The notes under the pieces were generated by a model. It was given only the letters and a program-made list of their open reading frames with translations. It had not been told where the DNA came from and did no database searches. Below, piece after piece: positions 1 to 5,933 of a DNA stretch of 9,018 nucleotides. Source of the stretch: Bacteroidota bacterium. Its GTDB lineage: Bacteria; Bacteroidota; Bacteroidia; Chitinophagales; Chitinophagaceae. The stretch covers positions 1 through 9,018 of the forward strand of contig JAFDXS010000063.1 of the NCBI GenBank assembly GCA_018267795.1. Direction: 5' to 3'. The translations under genes were made by a program, and so were the position numbers. Positions within the stretch are counted from its first letter, which is position 1, and each line of letters starts with the position of its first letter.

Positions 1-1
1 A

Positions 2-370
2 GCTAAAAGCATACTGGGCAAAGACAACGATGAGACTTATGTACTAGCTGCCATGATAGCCAATGCACGCCTGGCAGTAAAACCACAAAGCCGCTGGCAG
101 AAATATGGTAAAATATTCAGCGAAGACCTAAGTAAGGCAAAAGAACTGAACCCTAACAACCCGCGTATGTATTACCTGCAGGGCGTAAGCAAATTCCACA
201 CCCCTAAAATGTTTGGCGGCGGTAAAAAAGCTTCCCTCCCATACTTCGAAAAAGCAGAACCTTTATTCGCAGCAGAAAGTAGCACAGACATTACAAAACC
301 TTACTGGGGCAAAAATGAAAATGCCTACTTTATGGGCCAGTGTAAAGGCGATAATGCAGATAAGGAATAA
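2..370 (+). CDS. TPR-like protein, 3' end only
   Basis: The reading frame is open from the left edge of the window, so this is the C-terminal 122 residues of a longer protein whose start lies outside. The visible part is helical and charged. It contains an N-P-N-N-P-R-M-Y-Y-L-Q-G stretch (visible residues about 50-61), then P-K-M-F-G-G-G-K-K-A (about 68-77), then a helix ending in Y-F-E-K-A. The pattern of helix, Asn-Pro turn, helix and 'A..YFEKA' resembles tetratricopeptide-repeat proteins. Bacteroidota have short exported TPR proteins with a similar GGG-containing loop, but that link is from memory. No catalytic motif is visible. The gene is followed 26 bp later by a strong intrinsic terminator. 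Function is unknown; a scaffolding or protein-binding role is only an inference from the TPR-like pattern. Confidence 0.75.
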   Translation, partial: AKSILGKDNDETYVLAAMIANARLAVKPQSRWQKYGKIFSEDLSKAKELNPNNPRMYYLQGVSKFHTPKMFGGGKKASLPYFEKAEPLFAAESSTDITKPYWGKNENAYFMGQCKGDNADKE

Positions 371-396
371 AAGTATTTTTTAGGTTAGGCAATCCC

Positions 397-425
397 ATCC
401 CGGCTATTTATAGCCGGGATTTTTT
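397..425 (+). terminator. Intrinsic terminator after the TPR-like gene
   Basis: A perfect 10-bp stem (397-406 pairs with 411-420, core CCCGGC) with a 4-base loop is followed by a run of T up to 425. It lies 26 bp after the stop codon, so it should end the transcript of the upstream gene and separate it from the secreted-protein gene. Confidence 0.9.
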
Positions 426-543
426 ATGCATTATTCCGGATAAAAAATGCGATTTAATAATTCGATAATAGAATAATAACAAAAGAAACATTGCCTTAAT
501 GCAAACGTAACGTGTGCATAACTATTCCATAATTGTGTGTAGG

Positions 544-551
544 TTCCTTTG
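544..551 (+). promoter_or_regulatory. Possible -7 element of the T9SS-protein gene
   Basis: TTCCTTTG matches the Bacteroidota -7 consensus TAnnTTTG at all but one fixed position and lies 17 bp before the chosen ATG at 569, a usual distance for short-leader transcripts in this phylum. No good -33 TTTG/TTG is seen at the expected distance, so the call is weak. If correct, it also rules out translation from the upstream in-frame TTG at 533. Confidence 0.35.
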
Positions 552-568
552 CAGCAAAATATAAAAAC

Positions 569-2176
569 ATGAAGAAGTATCTACAATCCTTATTGCTGCC
601 ATGCATCCTATTACTATGCGCAGCAAATGTAAATGCCCAATCTAAATTGATCCATTATTGGCATTTCAATAATTTTACGACTGCCCCATCTGCCACAACA
701 GTAAACGCATCGCACCCTTATAATGTACATGCTGACTATTCAAGTCTTGATACAAGCAAAGCACAGATAGTTTATCAAACAAGCGCCGGTACATCTGCTG
801 CATTTTCTACCACTATTGATTATGCAAACCCTGGCGATACAATTAATGCACGCATGGGTCATAGCGCAGATGGCAGCACTATCAGCTGGGCTTTAAGGCC
901 ACGCAACAGGAGCGATAGTATGGAACTTCGTTTTTATATTCCTACTACACACTATAAAAACATCCTGATAAGATATGAATCACAGAGCTCATCAGTAACC
1001 AGCGGTCCGCTGCACCAGGTATTTGATTACAGTACAGACAGCGGTGCTACCTGGAAGACTACCGGCCTTTCTGTAGCAAGCGATTCTGCAGGCTTAGCTT
1101 TTGGCCCTGTATTCCCGGTATCTTTTACTACCGATACTACAGTGAATAATAATCCTAAACTGGTGTTCCGCATAAAGTTTGTTGGTAATAGCTCAGGAAC
1201 TTCCGGCAATAACAGGTTTGATAATGTAACTGTAGATGGTGATACCATTATCCCTGCTACTACAGGTGGTGGCAGCGATACAGCCCATGTATTAGTACAC
1301 TACTGGAACTTTAATAATTTCACAACCGTGTACCACAACCCGAATATACCTGCTATGAAAGCAGACTATTCAGTATTGGATACTAACATAACTGCTATAG
1401 TATATAAGTTATTACCTGGTACCTCTTCTTCATATGCAGGCTATATTGATAACTATTCTGTAGGGGCAGCCGACGCTGACGTAAATGACAGGACAATTGG
1501 TGGCGTGGCTACTCCGGATGGCAATTCATACAGGTTCCGCAACCCATCAGATAGCGCATATCTTCTGTTATATATGCCATCTATCAACTACAAAAACCTG
1601 GTAGTAAAATACGCGGTAATGGCATCAAGCTTCACAAGCGGTATGCTTAGAAATCAATACTCTTACAGCATAGATAGCGGCGCTACATGGAAGACAAGCG
1701 GCCTCAGCATTACATCTGATACTACCACACTGCTGTTTTCTTTAAAAACAATTGTAATCAACGATACTGCTGCTTACAATAATCCGCGCCTGGTTTTCAA
1801 AATAACGCCTCAGGGCAATACTTCAGCATCAAGCGGCAACAACAGGTTTGATAACATTACGCTCGATGGTGTGGTTATAGATTCATCTTTCCATTATCAT
1901 CCTGGTCATGGTACAGCGGTACCATCGGTGAACACCGTTGCAGCTCAATGCACGCTATATCCTAACCCTGCTAATAGCACATTATATATTAATACACCTG
2001 CAGCAGGCAGCAAAATGATAACGATTTATAACGTAACAGGCCAGCGCGTTTACCTTTCTACCACACAAGACAGACTGGTAATGGCGAATGTAGCTGATCT
2101 GAGCAATGGTATGTATTATGTAAATGTTCGCACTGAAAACGGACAGACATATACTATGAAGTTTATAAAGAACTAA
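569..2176 (+). CDS. Secreted two-module protein with T9SS type A sorting domain
   Basis: This 535-residue protein starts with a signal peptide (MKK, then a Leu/Ile-rich core, likely cut after A-N-V-N-A-Q, residue 24). Two similar modules follow, at about residues 29-224 and 244-434. Each opens with H-Y-W-[HN]-F-N-N-F-T-T, has a central D-S-G-A-T-W-K-T-[ST]-G-L-S, and closes with G-N-N-R-F-D-N-[VI]-T-[VL]-D-G. Residues 461-535 form a typical T9SS type A tail: C-T-L-Y-P-N-P, then N-V-T-G-Q-R-V-Y, then L-S-N-G-M-Y-Y-V-N-V and a basic end (K-F-I-K-N). Such tails direct outer-membrane passage by the PorU/Sov system and are normally removed. The modules are rich in Ser, Thr, Asn and alternating hydrophobics, so a beta-sandwich is likely. 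No catalytic motif is evident; adhesion or glycan binding is inference. ATG 569 is preferred over TTG 533 because the signal peptide begins there. The gene has its own terminator. Confidence 0.9.
   Translation: MKKYLQSLLLPCILLLCAANVNAQSKLIHYWHFNNFTTAPSATTVNASHPYNVHADYSSLDTSKAQIVYQTSAGTSAAFSTTIDYANPGDTINARMGHSADGSTISWALRPRNRSDSMELRFYIPTTHYKNILIRYESQSSSVTSGPLHQVFDYSTDSGATWKTTGLSVASDSAGLAFGPVFPVSFTTDTTVNNNPKLVFRIKFVGNSSGTSGNNRFDNVTVDGDTIIPATTGGGSDTAHVLVHYWNFNNFTTVYHNPNIPAMKADYSVLDTNITAIVYKLLPGTSSSYAGYIDNYSVGAADADVNDRTIGGVATPDGNSYRFRNPSDSAYLLLYMPSINYKNLVVKYAVMASSFTSGMLRNQYSYSIDSGATWKTSGLSITSDTTTLLFSLKTIVINDTAAYNNPRLVFKITPQGNTSASSGNNRFDNITLDGVVIDSSFHYHPGHGTAVPSVNTVAAQCTLYPNPANSTLYINTPAAGSKMITIYNVTGQRVYLSTTQDRLVMANVADLSNGMYYVNVRTENGQTYTMKFIKN
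653..1870 (+). repeat. Two tandem copies of a ~195-residue coding module
   Basis: Copy 1 is 653-1240 and copy 2 is 1298-1870, inside the T9SS-protein gene, separated by a 19-residue Gly/Thr-rich linker. Similarity is clear in protein and in places in DNA: AACAGGTTTGATAA occurs at both 1211 and 1841, and the DSGATWKT segments (around 1036 and 1675) are also close. Most of the rest has diverged, so this is an old internal duplication, not a recent one. Confidence 0.85.
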
Positions 2177-2201
2177 TAATAAACACAGATAGATAGAAAT
2201 G

Positions 2202-2228
2202 AAAGGTGGCCTGTTAGGCCACCTTTTT
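2202..2228 (+). terminator. Intrinsic terminator after the T9SS-protein gene
   Basis: A perfect 11-bp stem (2202-2212 with 2216-2226, core GGTGGCC) with a 3-base loop runs into a T tract ending at 2228. It sits 25 bp after the stop at 2176 and isolates the gene from the lipoprotein gene downstream. Confidence 0.9.
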
Positions 2229-2314
2229 GCATTCTTAAAGCACTGTTAATATAGCCTTCCGGCCTTCGCTATGGTATGGTTTTGTCAAAAGCTAAGTAAT
2301 AAAATGAATGGATT

Positions 2315-2731
2315 ATGTGGTGCAAGACATACAAAACAACGATACTCACAGGCTTGATAGCATTAGTATCATTAAGTGCCTGTAAAAAATCAGACGATAA
2401 TGTTTATCCACAGTCTGGTGTAATTGCCACAGGCAATAATGCATTACCCTCTGTAAATAAGCCGGTAGATATTAATGCAACGACAGGGCAGATAACGGGT
2501 ACGGTATTACCGGCTGATGCTCAGCCAATAGTAAAGGCCGTACAACTGGACCAGGTATTTACAGCCATGCCCGACAAGAGCGGGAATTTTGTGCTGAGTG
2601 TTCCTAAGGGTACATATACCATTACCTTCAGCTCTATGACAGGCACTTACAAGGATGCTTCTGTAGGCAATGTACAGGTTATGAATGGTGCTTCTGTAAG
2701 TGTTGGCACGGTCATTTTAAGTAGACAATAG
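2315..2731 (+). CDS. Small lipoprotein with carboxypeptidase-regulatory-like domain
   Basis: This is a 138-residue protein with a lipoprotein signal peptide: a short basic start, a hydrophobic core, then lipobox L-S-A-C with the acylated Cys at residue 23. The residues after it, K-K-S-D-D, resemble the lysine/acidic export signals known to place Bacteroidota lipoproteins on the cell surface. Residues about 59-135 look like one small beta-sandwich of the carboxypeptidase-D-regulatory/Cna-B-like kind: G-Q-I-T-G-T-V, then D-K-S-G-N-F-V-L-S-V-P-K-G-T-Y-T-I-T-F. Such domains bind or space; they are not catalytic. No catalytic residues are visible. ATG 2315 is the only start giving a proper signal peptide; the two ATGs just upstream are in other frames. 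Terminators on both sides suggest a single-gene unit. The exact role is unknown. Confidence 0.85.
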   Translation: MWCKTYKTTILTGLIALVSLSACKKSDDNVYPQSGVIATGNNALPSVNKPVDINATTGQITGTVLPADAQPIVKAVQLDQVFTAMPDKSGNFVLSVPKGTYTITFSSMTGTYKDASVGNVQVMNGASVSVGTVILSRQ

Positions 2732-2782
2732 AAGTAATTTATATTTCCTCTCAATATTTCCTCTTTAATTTTCCTCTCTCTG

Positions 2783-2823
2783 TCAGGGGATGGCGCGATC
2801 AGCATCATCCCCTGATTCTTTTT
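2783..2823 (+). terminator. Probable intrinsic terminator after the lipoprotein gene
   Basis: A perfect 10-bp stem (TCAGGGGATG at 2783-2792 with CATCCCCTGA at 2806-2815) encloses a 13-base loop and is followed by a T-rich tail broken by one C (2816-2823). The loop is longer than in the other terminators here, but position and strength fit an end point for the lipoprotein transcript. Confidence 0.8.
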
Positions 2824-2832
2824 ATATTGTGC

Positions 2833-2851
2833 TATTTATTGATAATAAATA
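2833..2851. promoter_or_regulatory. AT-only palindrome just before the membrane-protein start
   Basis: TATTTATT (2833-2840) and AATAAATA (2844-2851) are perfect inverted repeats around GAT, ending 7 bp before the ATG at 2859. It occupies the ribosome-loading region, so it could be a protein-binding dyad or a weak RNA hairpin. AT-rich palindromes also arise by chance, so this is tentative. Confidence 0.3.
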
Positions 2852-2858
2852 ATAGTCC

Positions 2859-4742
2859 ATGCAGCGCTATATAAATAAACTGCCTTATTTCTTTTGCTAT
2901 CTCGCAGCTTTTGCCCTGGGCATGAAACAGTTGCGTGAGCCGGACGTTTGGTGGCAGCTGCTTTCTGGCAGGTGGATGCTGGAACATGGGCAGATAACCC
3001 GCAGCGATGTGTTTTCATACACAATGGCCGGCCATCCCTGGATAAATGTGAAATGGCTATACGAAATATTCATTGCCCTCTGCGAAAAAGCCTGTGGCCC
3101 TGATGGGGTAATATTGATACAGTCTTTGGTAAATGTGGCCATTGTTTATTTTCTGCTGCAGGTACTTAAGGTCCTTTCGCAACGTTTGCAACAATCGATA
3201 CCTATATTATTCAGCGTTCTGTCAGTACTTTTATTTCTTGGCATTGTAGAGTATCGTATGGCAGGCCGGCCTGAGATGTTCAGCCACCTGTTCTCTGTAT
3301 TGTTCCTTTACTTTTTATTGAAGTATGGCGACACTGAATGGAAGAAATTGTTTGTGCTTGTATTGCTTCAATGCCTATGGGCCAATATGCATGAGGGTTA
3401 TCCCGTAGGTATTGTAATGCTCGGTACCTATGCAGCTGGAAGCTTTCTATCATGGTGGCTCCGGAAAGACACAGCCTCAGCCAAAACACTTGGCAGGGCA
3501 GTATTTATATTTATTGCCGCTATATTGGTAATATTATTGAACCCTAATGGCTTACAGCTATGGAAGCAACCGTTTGAAATATATCGCCAGGTATGGGCAA
3601 ACAAATACACAACAGAACTTTATTCATTCTATCAACCTGAATACTGGACGATAGAAGCAAAATGCCACATAGTATTGCTTTGTGCCGTAGTCATCTTTTG
3701 GATATTTAAAATTCGTAATTGGAGATCGGCAAAAAATACTACTGCGTTCTCCCCCGCCTTATGTAGCTACCTGTTGCTTATTCCGCTCTTTGCCTACCTG
3801 TCACTCACTGCAAACCGAAATATTATTTTCTCTGAAATAGTATTATTCCCATCAGTTGCGATAATGATGGCCGTGATTTCTAAAGGCATTAAACAAAAAA
3901 TGCCTGAGAAGACAAACTTACTGATAGCAACAGCCCTCGCAGTAATATTTTATATATGCATCATAAGCAATGCCTTTTATAAAGCCACAGGTTCAGTAAA
4001 CAGGTATGGCATACACGTAAGCATGTTGCACAATCCACTGGGTGCAGCCGCATTTCTTAAACAGTACAACATTAAAGGCACAGCCTTTTCCGATTATTTT
4101 ATCTCCTCCTATTTACTATGGGATCGCTATCCTGACTTTCGCTCCTATATAGATCTGCGTGATCTGGATGTATTTCCCGCGGCATTCTTTGATGATTACT
4201 TTGATATCTATGCGCACCCCGCACGCTTTCACGAGTTGGATACTAAATATAATTTCAATTACGTGGTGTTAAGTACCTCGCAGCTCATTCCCTTGCAGCG
4301 TGAGCTTTTTTGGAAGGAGGGCTACTATATGATCTATGCCGATCCGGTATCTGTCATATTCTTAAAACAGAATACAGGAAATAAACCGCTGATAAGCAAC
4401 AGCGCCATACAAAAACCTTTCACCTGGCCGCAGCCAGCCGAGGATCCCACCTGGGCTACACTGTTAAGTAAGCTGCTAAACCCTGCTGTAAGCTATACTG
4501 ATGAAGGTGAGGAACAAGCGCCTATCTATGCCGCAGAGTTTTATAATAGTATGCAGGACTATCCTGAGGCCATACATCAGCTGCTGCCACAGATGTCCCG
4601 TTTCGAAGATAATCCCCGTGCTTATAACACACTTGCACACAGCTATATGGAATACAGCAAAGTGACCAAAGAACCGCAACTGCAGCAGCTAAGGCGCGAC
4701 AGCGCAATGATGATGCTGGATAAGGCAAAAAATGTGGAGTAA
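2859..4742 (+). CDS. Polytopic membrane protein, GT-C glycosyltransferase-like, with helical C-terminal tail
   Basis: This is a 627-residue inner-membrane protein with about nine or ten hydrophobic segments between residues 8 and 372 and a soluble C-terminal part. The first extracytoplasmic loop carries R-E-P-D-V-W-W-Q-L-L-S-G-R-W-M-L-E-H-G (26-44, with D29) and S-D-V-F-S-Y-T (49-55). This layout, an acidic residue in the first loop after TM1, is typical of GT-C lipid-linked-sugar transferases. Later segments match a widespread uncharacterised membrane family as I remember it: R-P-E-M-F-S-H-L-F (137-145), L-W-A-N-M-H-E-G-Y (173-181), L-N-P-N-G (227-231), A-N-R-N-I (318-322) and Y-I-D-L-R-D-L-D-V-F (430-439). 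Residues about 555-627 are helical with TPR character. Glycosyl transfer is inferred from architecture; donor and acceptor are unknown. No other glycan gene is adjacent. The start is the first ATG of the frame and leads directly into TM1. Confidence 0.85.
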   Translation: MQRYINKLPYFFCYLAAFALGMKQLREPDVWWQLLSGRWMLEHGQITRSDVFSYTMAGHPWINVKWLYEIFIALCEKACGPDGVILIQSLVNVAIVYFLLQVLKVLSQRLQQSIPILFSVLSVLLFLGIVEYRMAGRPEMFSHLFSVLFLYFLLKYGDTEWKKLFVLVLLQCLWANMHEGYPVGIVMLGTYAAGSFLSWWLRKDTASAKTLGRAVFIFIAAILVILLNPNGLQLWKQPFEIYRQVWANKYTTELYSFYQPEYWTIEAKCHIVLLCAVVIFWIFKIRNWRSAKNTTAFSPALCSYLLLIPLFAYLSLTANRNIIFSEIVLFPSVAIMMAVISKGIKQKMPEKTNLLIATALAVIFYICIISNAFYKATGSVNRYGIHVSMLHNPLGAAAFLKQYNIKGTAFSDYFISSYLLWDRYPDFRSYIDLRDLDVFPAAFFDDYFDIYAHPARFHELDTKYNFNYVVLSTSQLIPLQRELFWKEGYYMIYADPVSVIFLKQNTGNKPLISNSAIQKPFTWPQPAEDPTWATLLSKLLNPAVSYTDEGEEQAPIYAAEFYNSMQDYPEAIHQLLPQMSRFEDNPRAYNTLAHSYMEYSKVTKEPQLQQLRRDSAMMMLDKAKNVE

Positions 4743-4757
4743 GCATTTAGCTATACC

Positions 4758-4813
4758 CATTTGTTTAATGATCATAAACATTTGTTGCCACAAGCTTTAG
4801 ACAAAGGGCTTGT
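4758..4813. promoter_or_regulatory. Repeat-rich intergenic segment ahead of the stress-protein gene
   Basis: CATTTGTT occurs twice as a direct repeat (4758-4765 and 4779-4786), 21 bp apart, about two helical turns. Between them TGTTTA (4762-4767) and TAAACA (4775-4780) form an inverted repeat around a TGATCA palindrome. A further inverted pair, ACAAGC (4790-4795) and GCTTGT (4808-4813), follows without a T run. The region could hold an operator for the gene at 4885 or a weak 3' end for the membrane-protein gene. No clear intrinsic terminator or consensus promoter was found here. Confidence 0.35.
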
Positions 4814-4884
4814 ATGGGAATAGCATTGCCATATGGTATGGTATTATTAAATGCATATATGGAAGAATAAAGAACACACTTGCT

Positions 4885-5397
4885 ATGGAAAAAGATTTGA
4901 AGAACCAGGAAGCGATAAACAAACTAAAGGAGATAGCCGAAGATGTAAAATTCTGTATGCTTGCTACCGCAGACACATCAAATGAATTATATGGCAGGCC
5001 AATGACTACGATGCAGGTAGAAGATAATGGAACGATTTGGTTTTTCACCAGCTCGCGTACAGACTTAGCAAACAAGGCTAAAGCAGACGATAATGTTTGC
5101 CTTAACTATGCCGACCCAGGCAAGACTACTTACTTAACGGTACAGGGAAAAGCAGAATTGGTAAAAGACAAAAAGAAAATGGAAGAGCTATGGAGCCCGA
5201 TGCTCAAAGCATGGTTTCCTGATGGACTGAATGAACCGGATATAGCCCTGCTGAAAGTGGTACCGCAGCAAGCACACTATTGGGATACAGATGCAGCAAA
5301 AGTTGTAATACTGTTCTCAATGATAAAGGCTGCGCTTACGGGAGAAACAAGTGATACAGGCAAACACGGAGAATTAAACATGGATGGAAGACATTAA
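4885..5397 (+). CDS. Pyridoxamine 5'-phosphate oxidase family protein, general stress protein 26 type
   Basis: This 170-residue cytoplasmic protein has the FMN-binding split-barrel pattern of the general stress protein 26 group. Residues 22-30 (K-F-C-M-L-A-T-A-D) form the first strand, G-R-P-M-T-T-M (37-43) includes the usual Arg-Pro, I-W-F-F-T-S-S-R-T-D-L-A-N-K-A (51-65) is the flavin-side strand and loop, and Y-L-T-V-Q-G-K-A-E-L (83-92) is followed by a helix and W-F-P-D-G-L-N-E-P-D (110-119). The end has the typical A-H-Y-W-D (130-134). Family members bind FMN, FAD or F420, and few have known substrates; true PdxH activity is unlikely. ATG 4885 is chosen because family members begin about here; the upstream TTG at 4810 would add 25 residues unlike the family. 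The last 15-20 residues are polar and probably flexible. A strong terminator follows, so it is probably a single-gene unit. Confidence 0.9.
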   Translation: MEKDLKNQEAINKLKEIAEDVKFCMLATADTSNELYGRPMTTMQVEDNGTIWFFTSSRTDLANKAKADDNVCLNYADPGKTTYLTVQGKAELVKDKKKMEELWSPMLKAWFPDGLNEPDIALLKVVPQQAHYWDTDAAKVVILFSMIKAALTGETSDTGKHGELNMDGRH

Positions 5398-5426
5398 AGC
5401 AATGTGTGTGGAATGAGTGTGTGCTG

Positions 5427-5455
5427 AGCCCGGTTCGAAGAAACCGGGCTTTTTT
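5427..5455 (+). terminator. Intrinsic terminator after the stress-protein gene
   Basis: A 9-bp stem (AGCCCGGTT at 5427-5435 with AACCGGGCT at 5442-5450) with a 6-base loop is followed directly by T through 5455. It lies 29 bp after the stop codon. Confidence 0.92.
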
Positions 5456-5500
5456 GTATGCAGAAAAGTAATCTATCAATAAAGTCAGCAGTTTATTTAG

Positions 5501-5526
5501 AAAATAAAATCCGTGGATTTATTTTT
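5501..5526. promoter_or_regulatory. AT-rich dyad upstream of the small exported protein
   Basis: An inverted repeat centred at 5513-5514 pairs 10 of 12 positions, with core AAATCC-GT-GGATTT at 5507-5520. It ends 22 bp before the ATG at 5549, where a promoter would be expected. The two-base centre makes an RNA hairpin unlikely, so a DNA-binding dyad is the better reading if it is functional. No good TAnnTTTG was found, although TATTTTTA at 5520-5527 comes close. Confidence 0.3.
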
Positions 5527-5548
5527 ATGGCAAAATCGATCCATATAT

Positions 5549-5851
5549 ATGAAACGTACTATGTTTTTGCTTTTAATACTTGCAGGTATTAATGTCACTG
5601 CAAAAGCTCAGAACTTTAGCGCGATGCAGAAGAAGCAGGAAGCAATTATTAAGTCAGCACACAAGCACAAAAAAATATCAGACAATGAGTATGAGAAGCT
5701 GATGAAGGAACAAGGCCAGATAAAAGTTGCAATAGCCAAAGCAGAAGCAGATGAAGTATGGACAGCGCACGAGAAAAATGCTGTGAACAGCAAGCTGGAA
5801 AAAGCCAAAGTGCGCCTGAGCAAGTATGAAAATAATAGTGAGGTTTATTAG
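5549..5851 (+). CDS. Small exported charged helical protein of unknown function
   Basis: This is a 100-residue protein with a clear signal peptide: M-K-R-T, a hydrophobic core (F6-I14), and probable cleavage after A-K-A-Q (residue 21). The mature part, about 79 residues, is rich in Lys, Glu and Ala. It has almost no predicted beta pattern and no Pro or Cys, and reads as two or three amphipathic helices, possibly a helical hairpin or short coiled coil (residues 25-62 and 66-95). It has no lipobox, so it is probably periplasmic or secreted. I do not recognise a family. ATG 5549 is preferred over the in-frame GTG at 5513 because the signal peptide begins there. It is flanked by terminators at 5427-5455 and 5872-5905, so it is transcribed alone. 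Confidence 0.75.
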   Translation: MKRTMFLLLILAGINVTAKAQNFSAMQKKQEAIIKSAHKHKKISDNEYEKLMKEQGQIKVAIAKAEADEVWTAHEKNAVNSKLEKAKVRLSKYENNSEVY

Positions 5852-5871
5852 TTTTCGTAAATAAATATTCG

Positions 5872-5905
5872 AAAAGCACGCTATCTGCCGGATGCGTGCT
5901 TTTTT
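5872..5905 (+). terminator. Intrinsic terminator between the small exported protein and dgt
   Basis: AAAAGCACGC (5872-5881) pairs with GCGTGCTTTT (5894-5903), and ATC/GAT inside can extend the stem past one bulge. T continues to 5905. The A-rich left side could let it work in both directions, but no minus-strand gene needs it. It ends only 28 bp before the dgt start, leaving little room for a dgt promoter. Confidence 0.85.
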
Positions 5906-5933
5906 ATTCCTCTTAATGTCGCATTTTTACAGC

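Noticed and set aside
533..568. In-frame upstream TTG start for the T9SS protein
   Set aside because: It would place 12 polar residues before a normal signal peptide beginning at ATG 569, and it overlaps the possible promoter element.
583..640. Lipobox reading of the Cys residues in the T9SS protein's signal peptide
   Set aside because: The Cys residues sit within the hydrophobic core without a proper L-[AS]-[GA]-C motif, and A-N-V-N-A-Q gives a good SPI site with a T9SS tail at the other end.
4810..4884. Upstream TTG start for the FMN-family protein
   Set aside because: The 25 extra residues do not resemble the family's N-terminus and lie in the repeat-rich intergenic stretch; ATG 4885 fits.
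5513..5548. GTG start for the small exported protein
   Set aside because: It falls in the centre of the AT-rich dyad, and the signal peptide begins at ATG 5549.
5892..5933. Earlier ATG starts for dgt at 5892 and 5916
   Set aside because: The first is inside the terminator hairpin; neither adds residues resembling the family, which begins at M-K-W-S-S.
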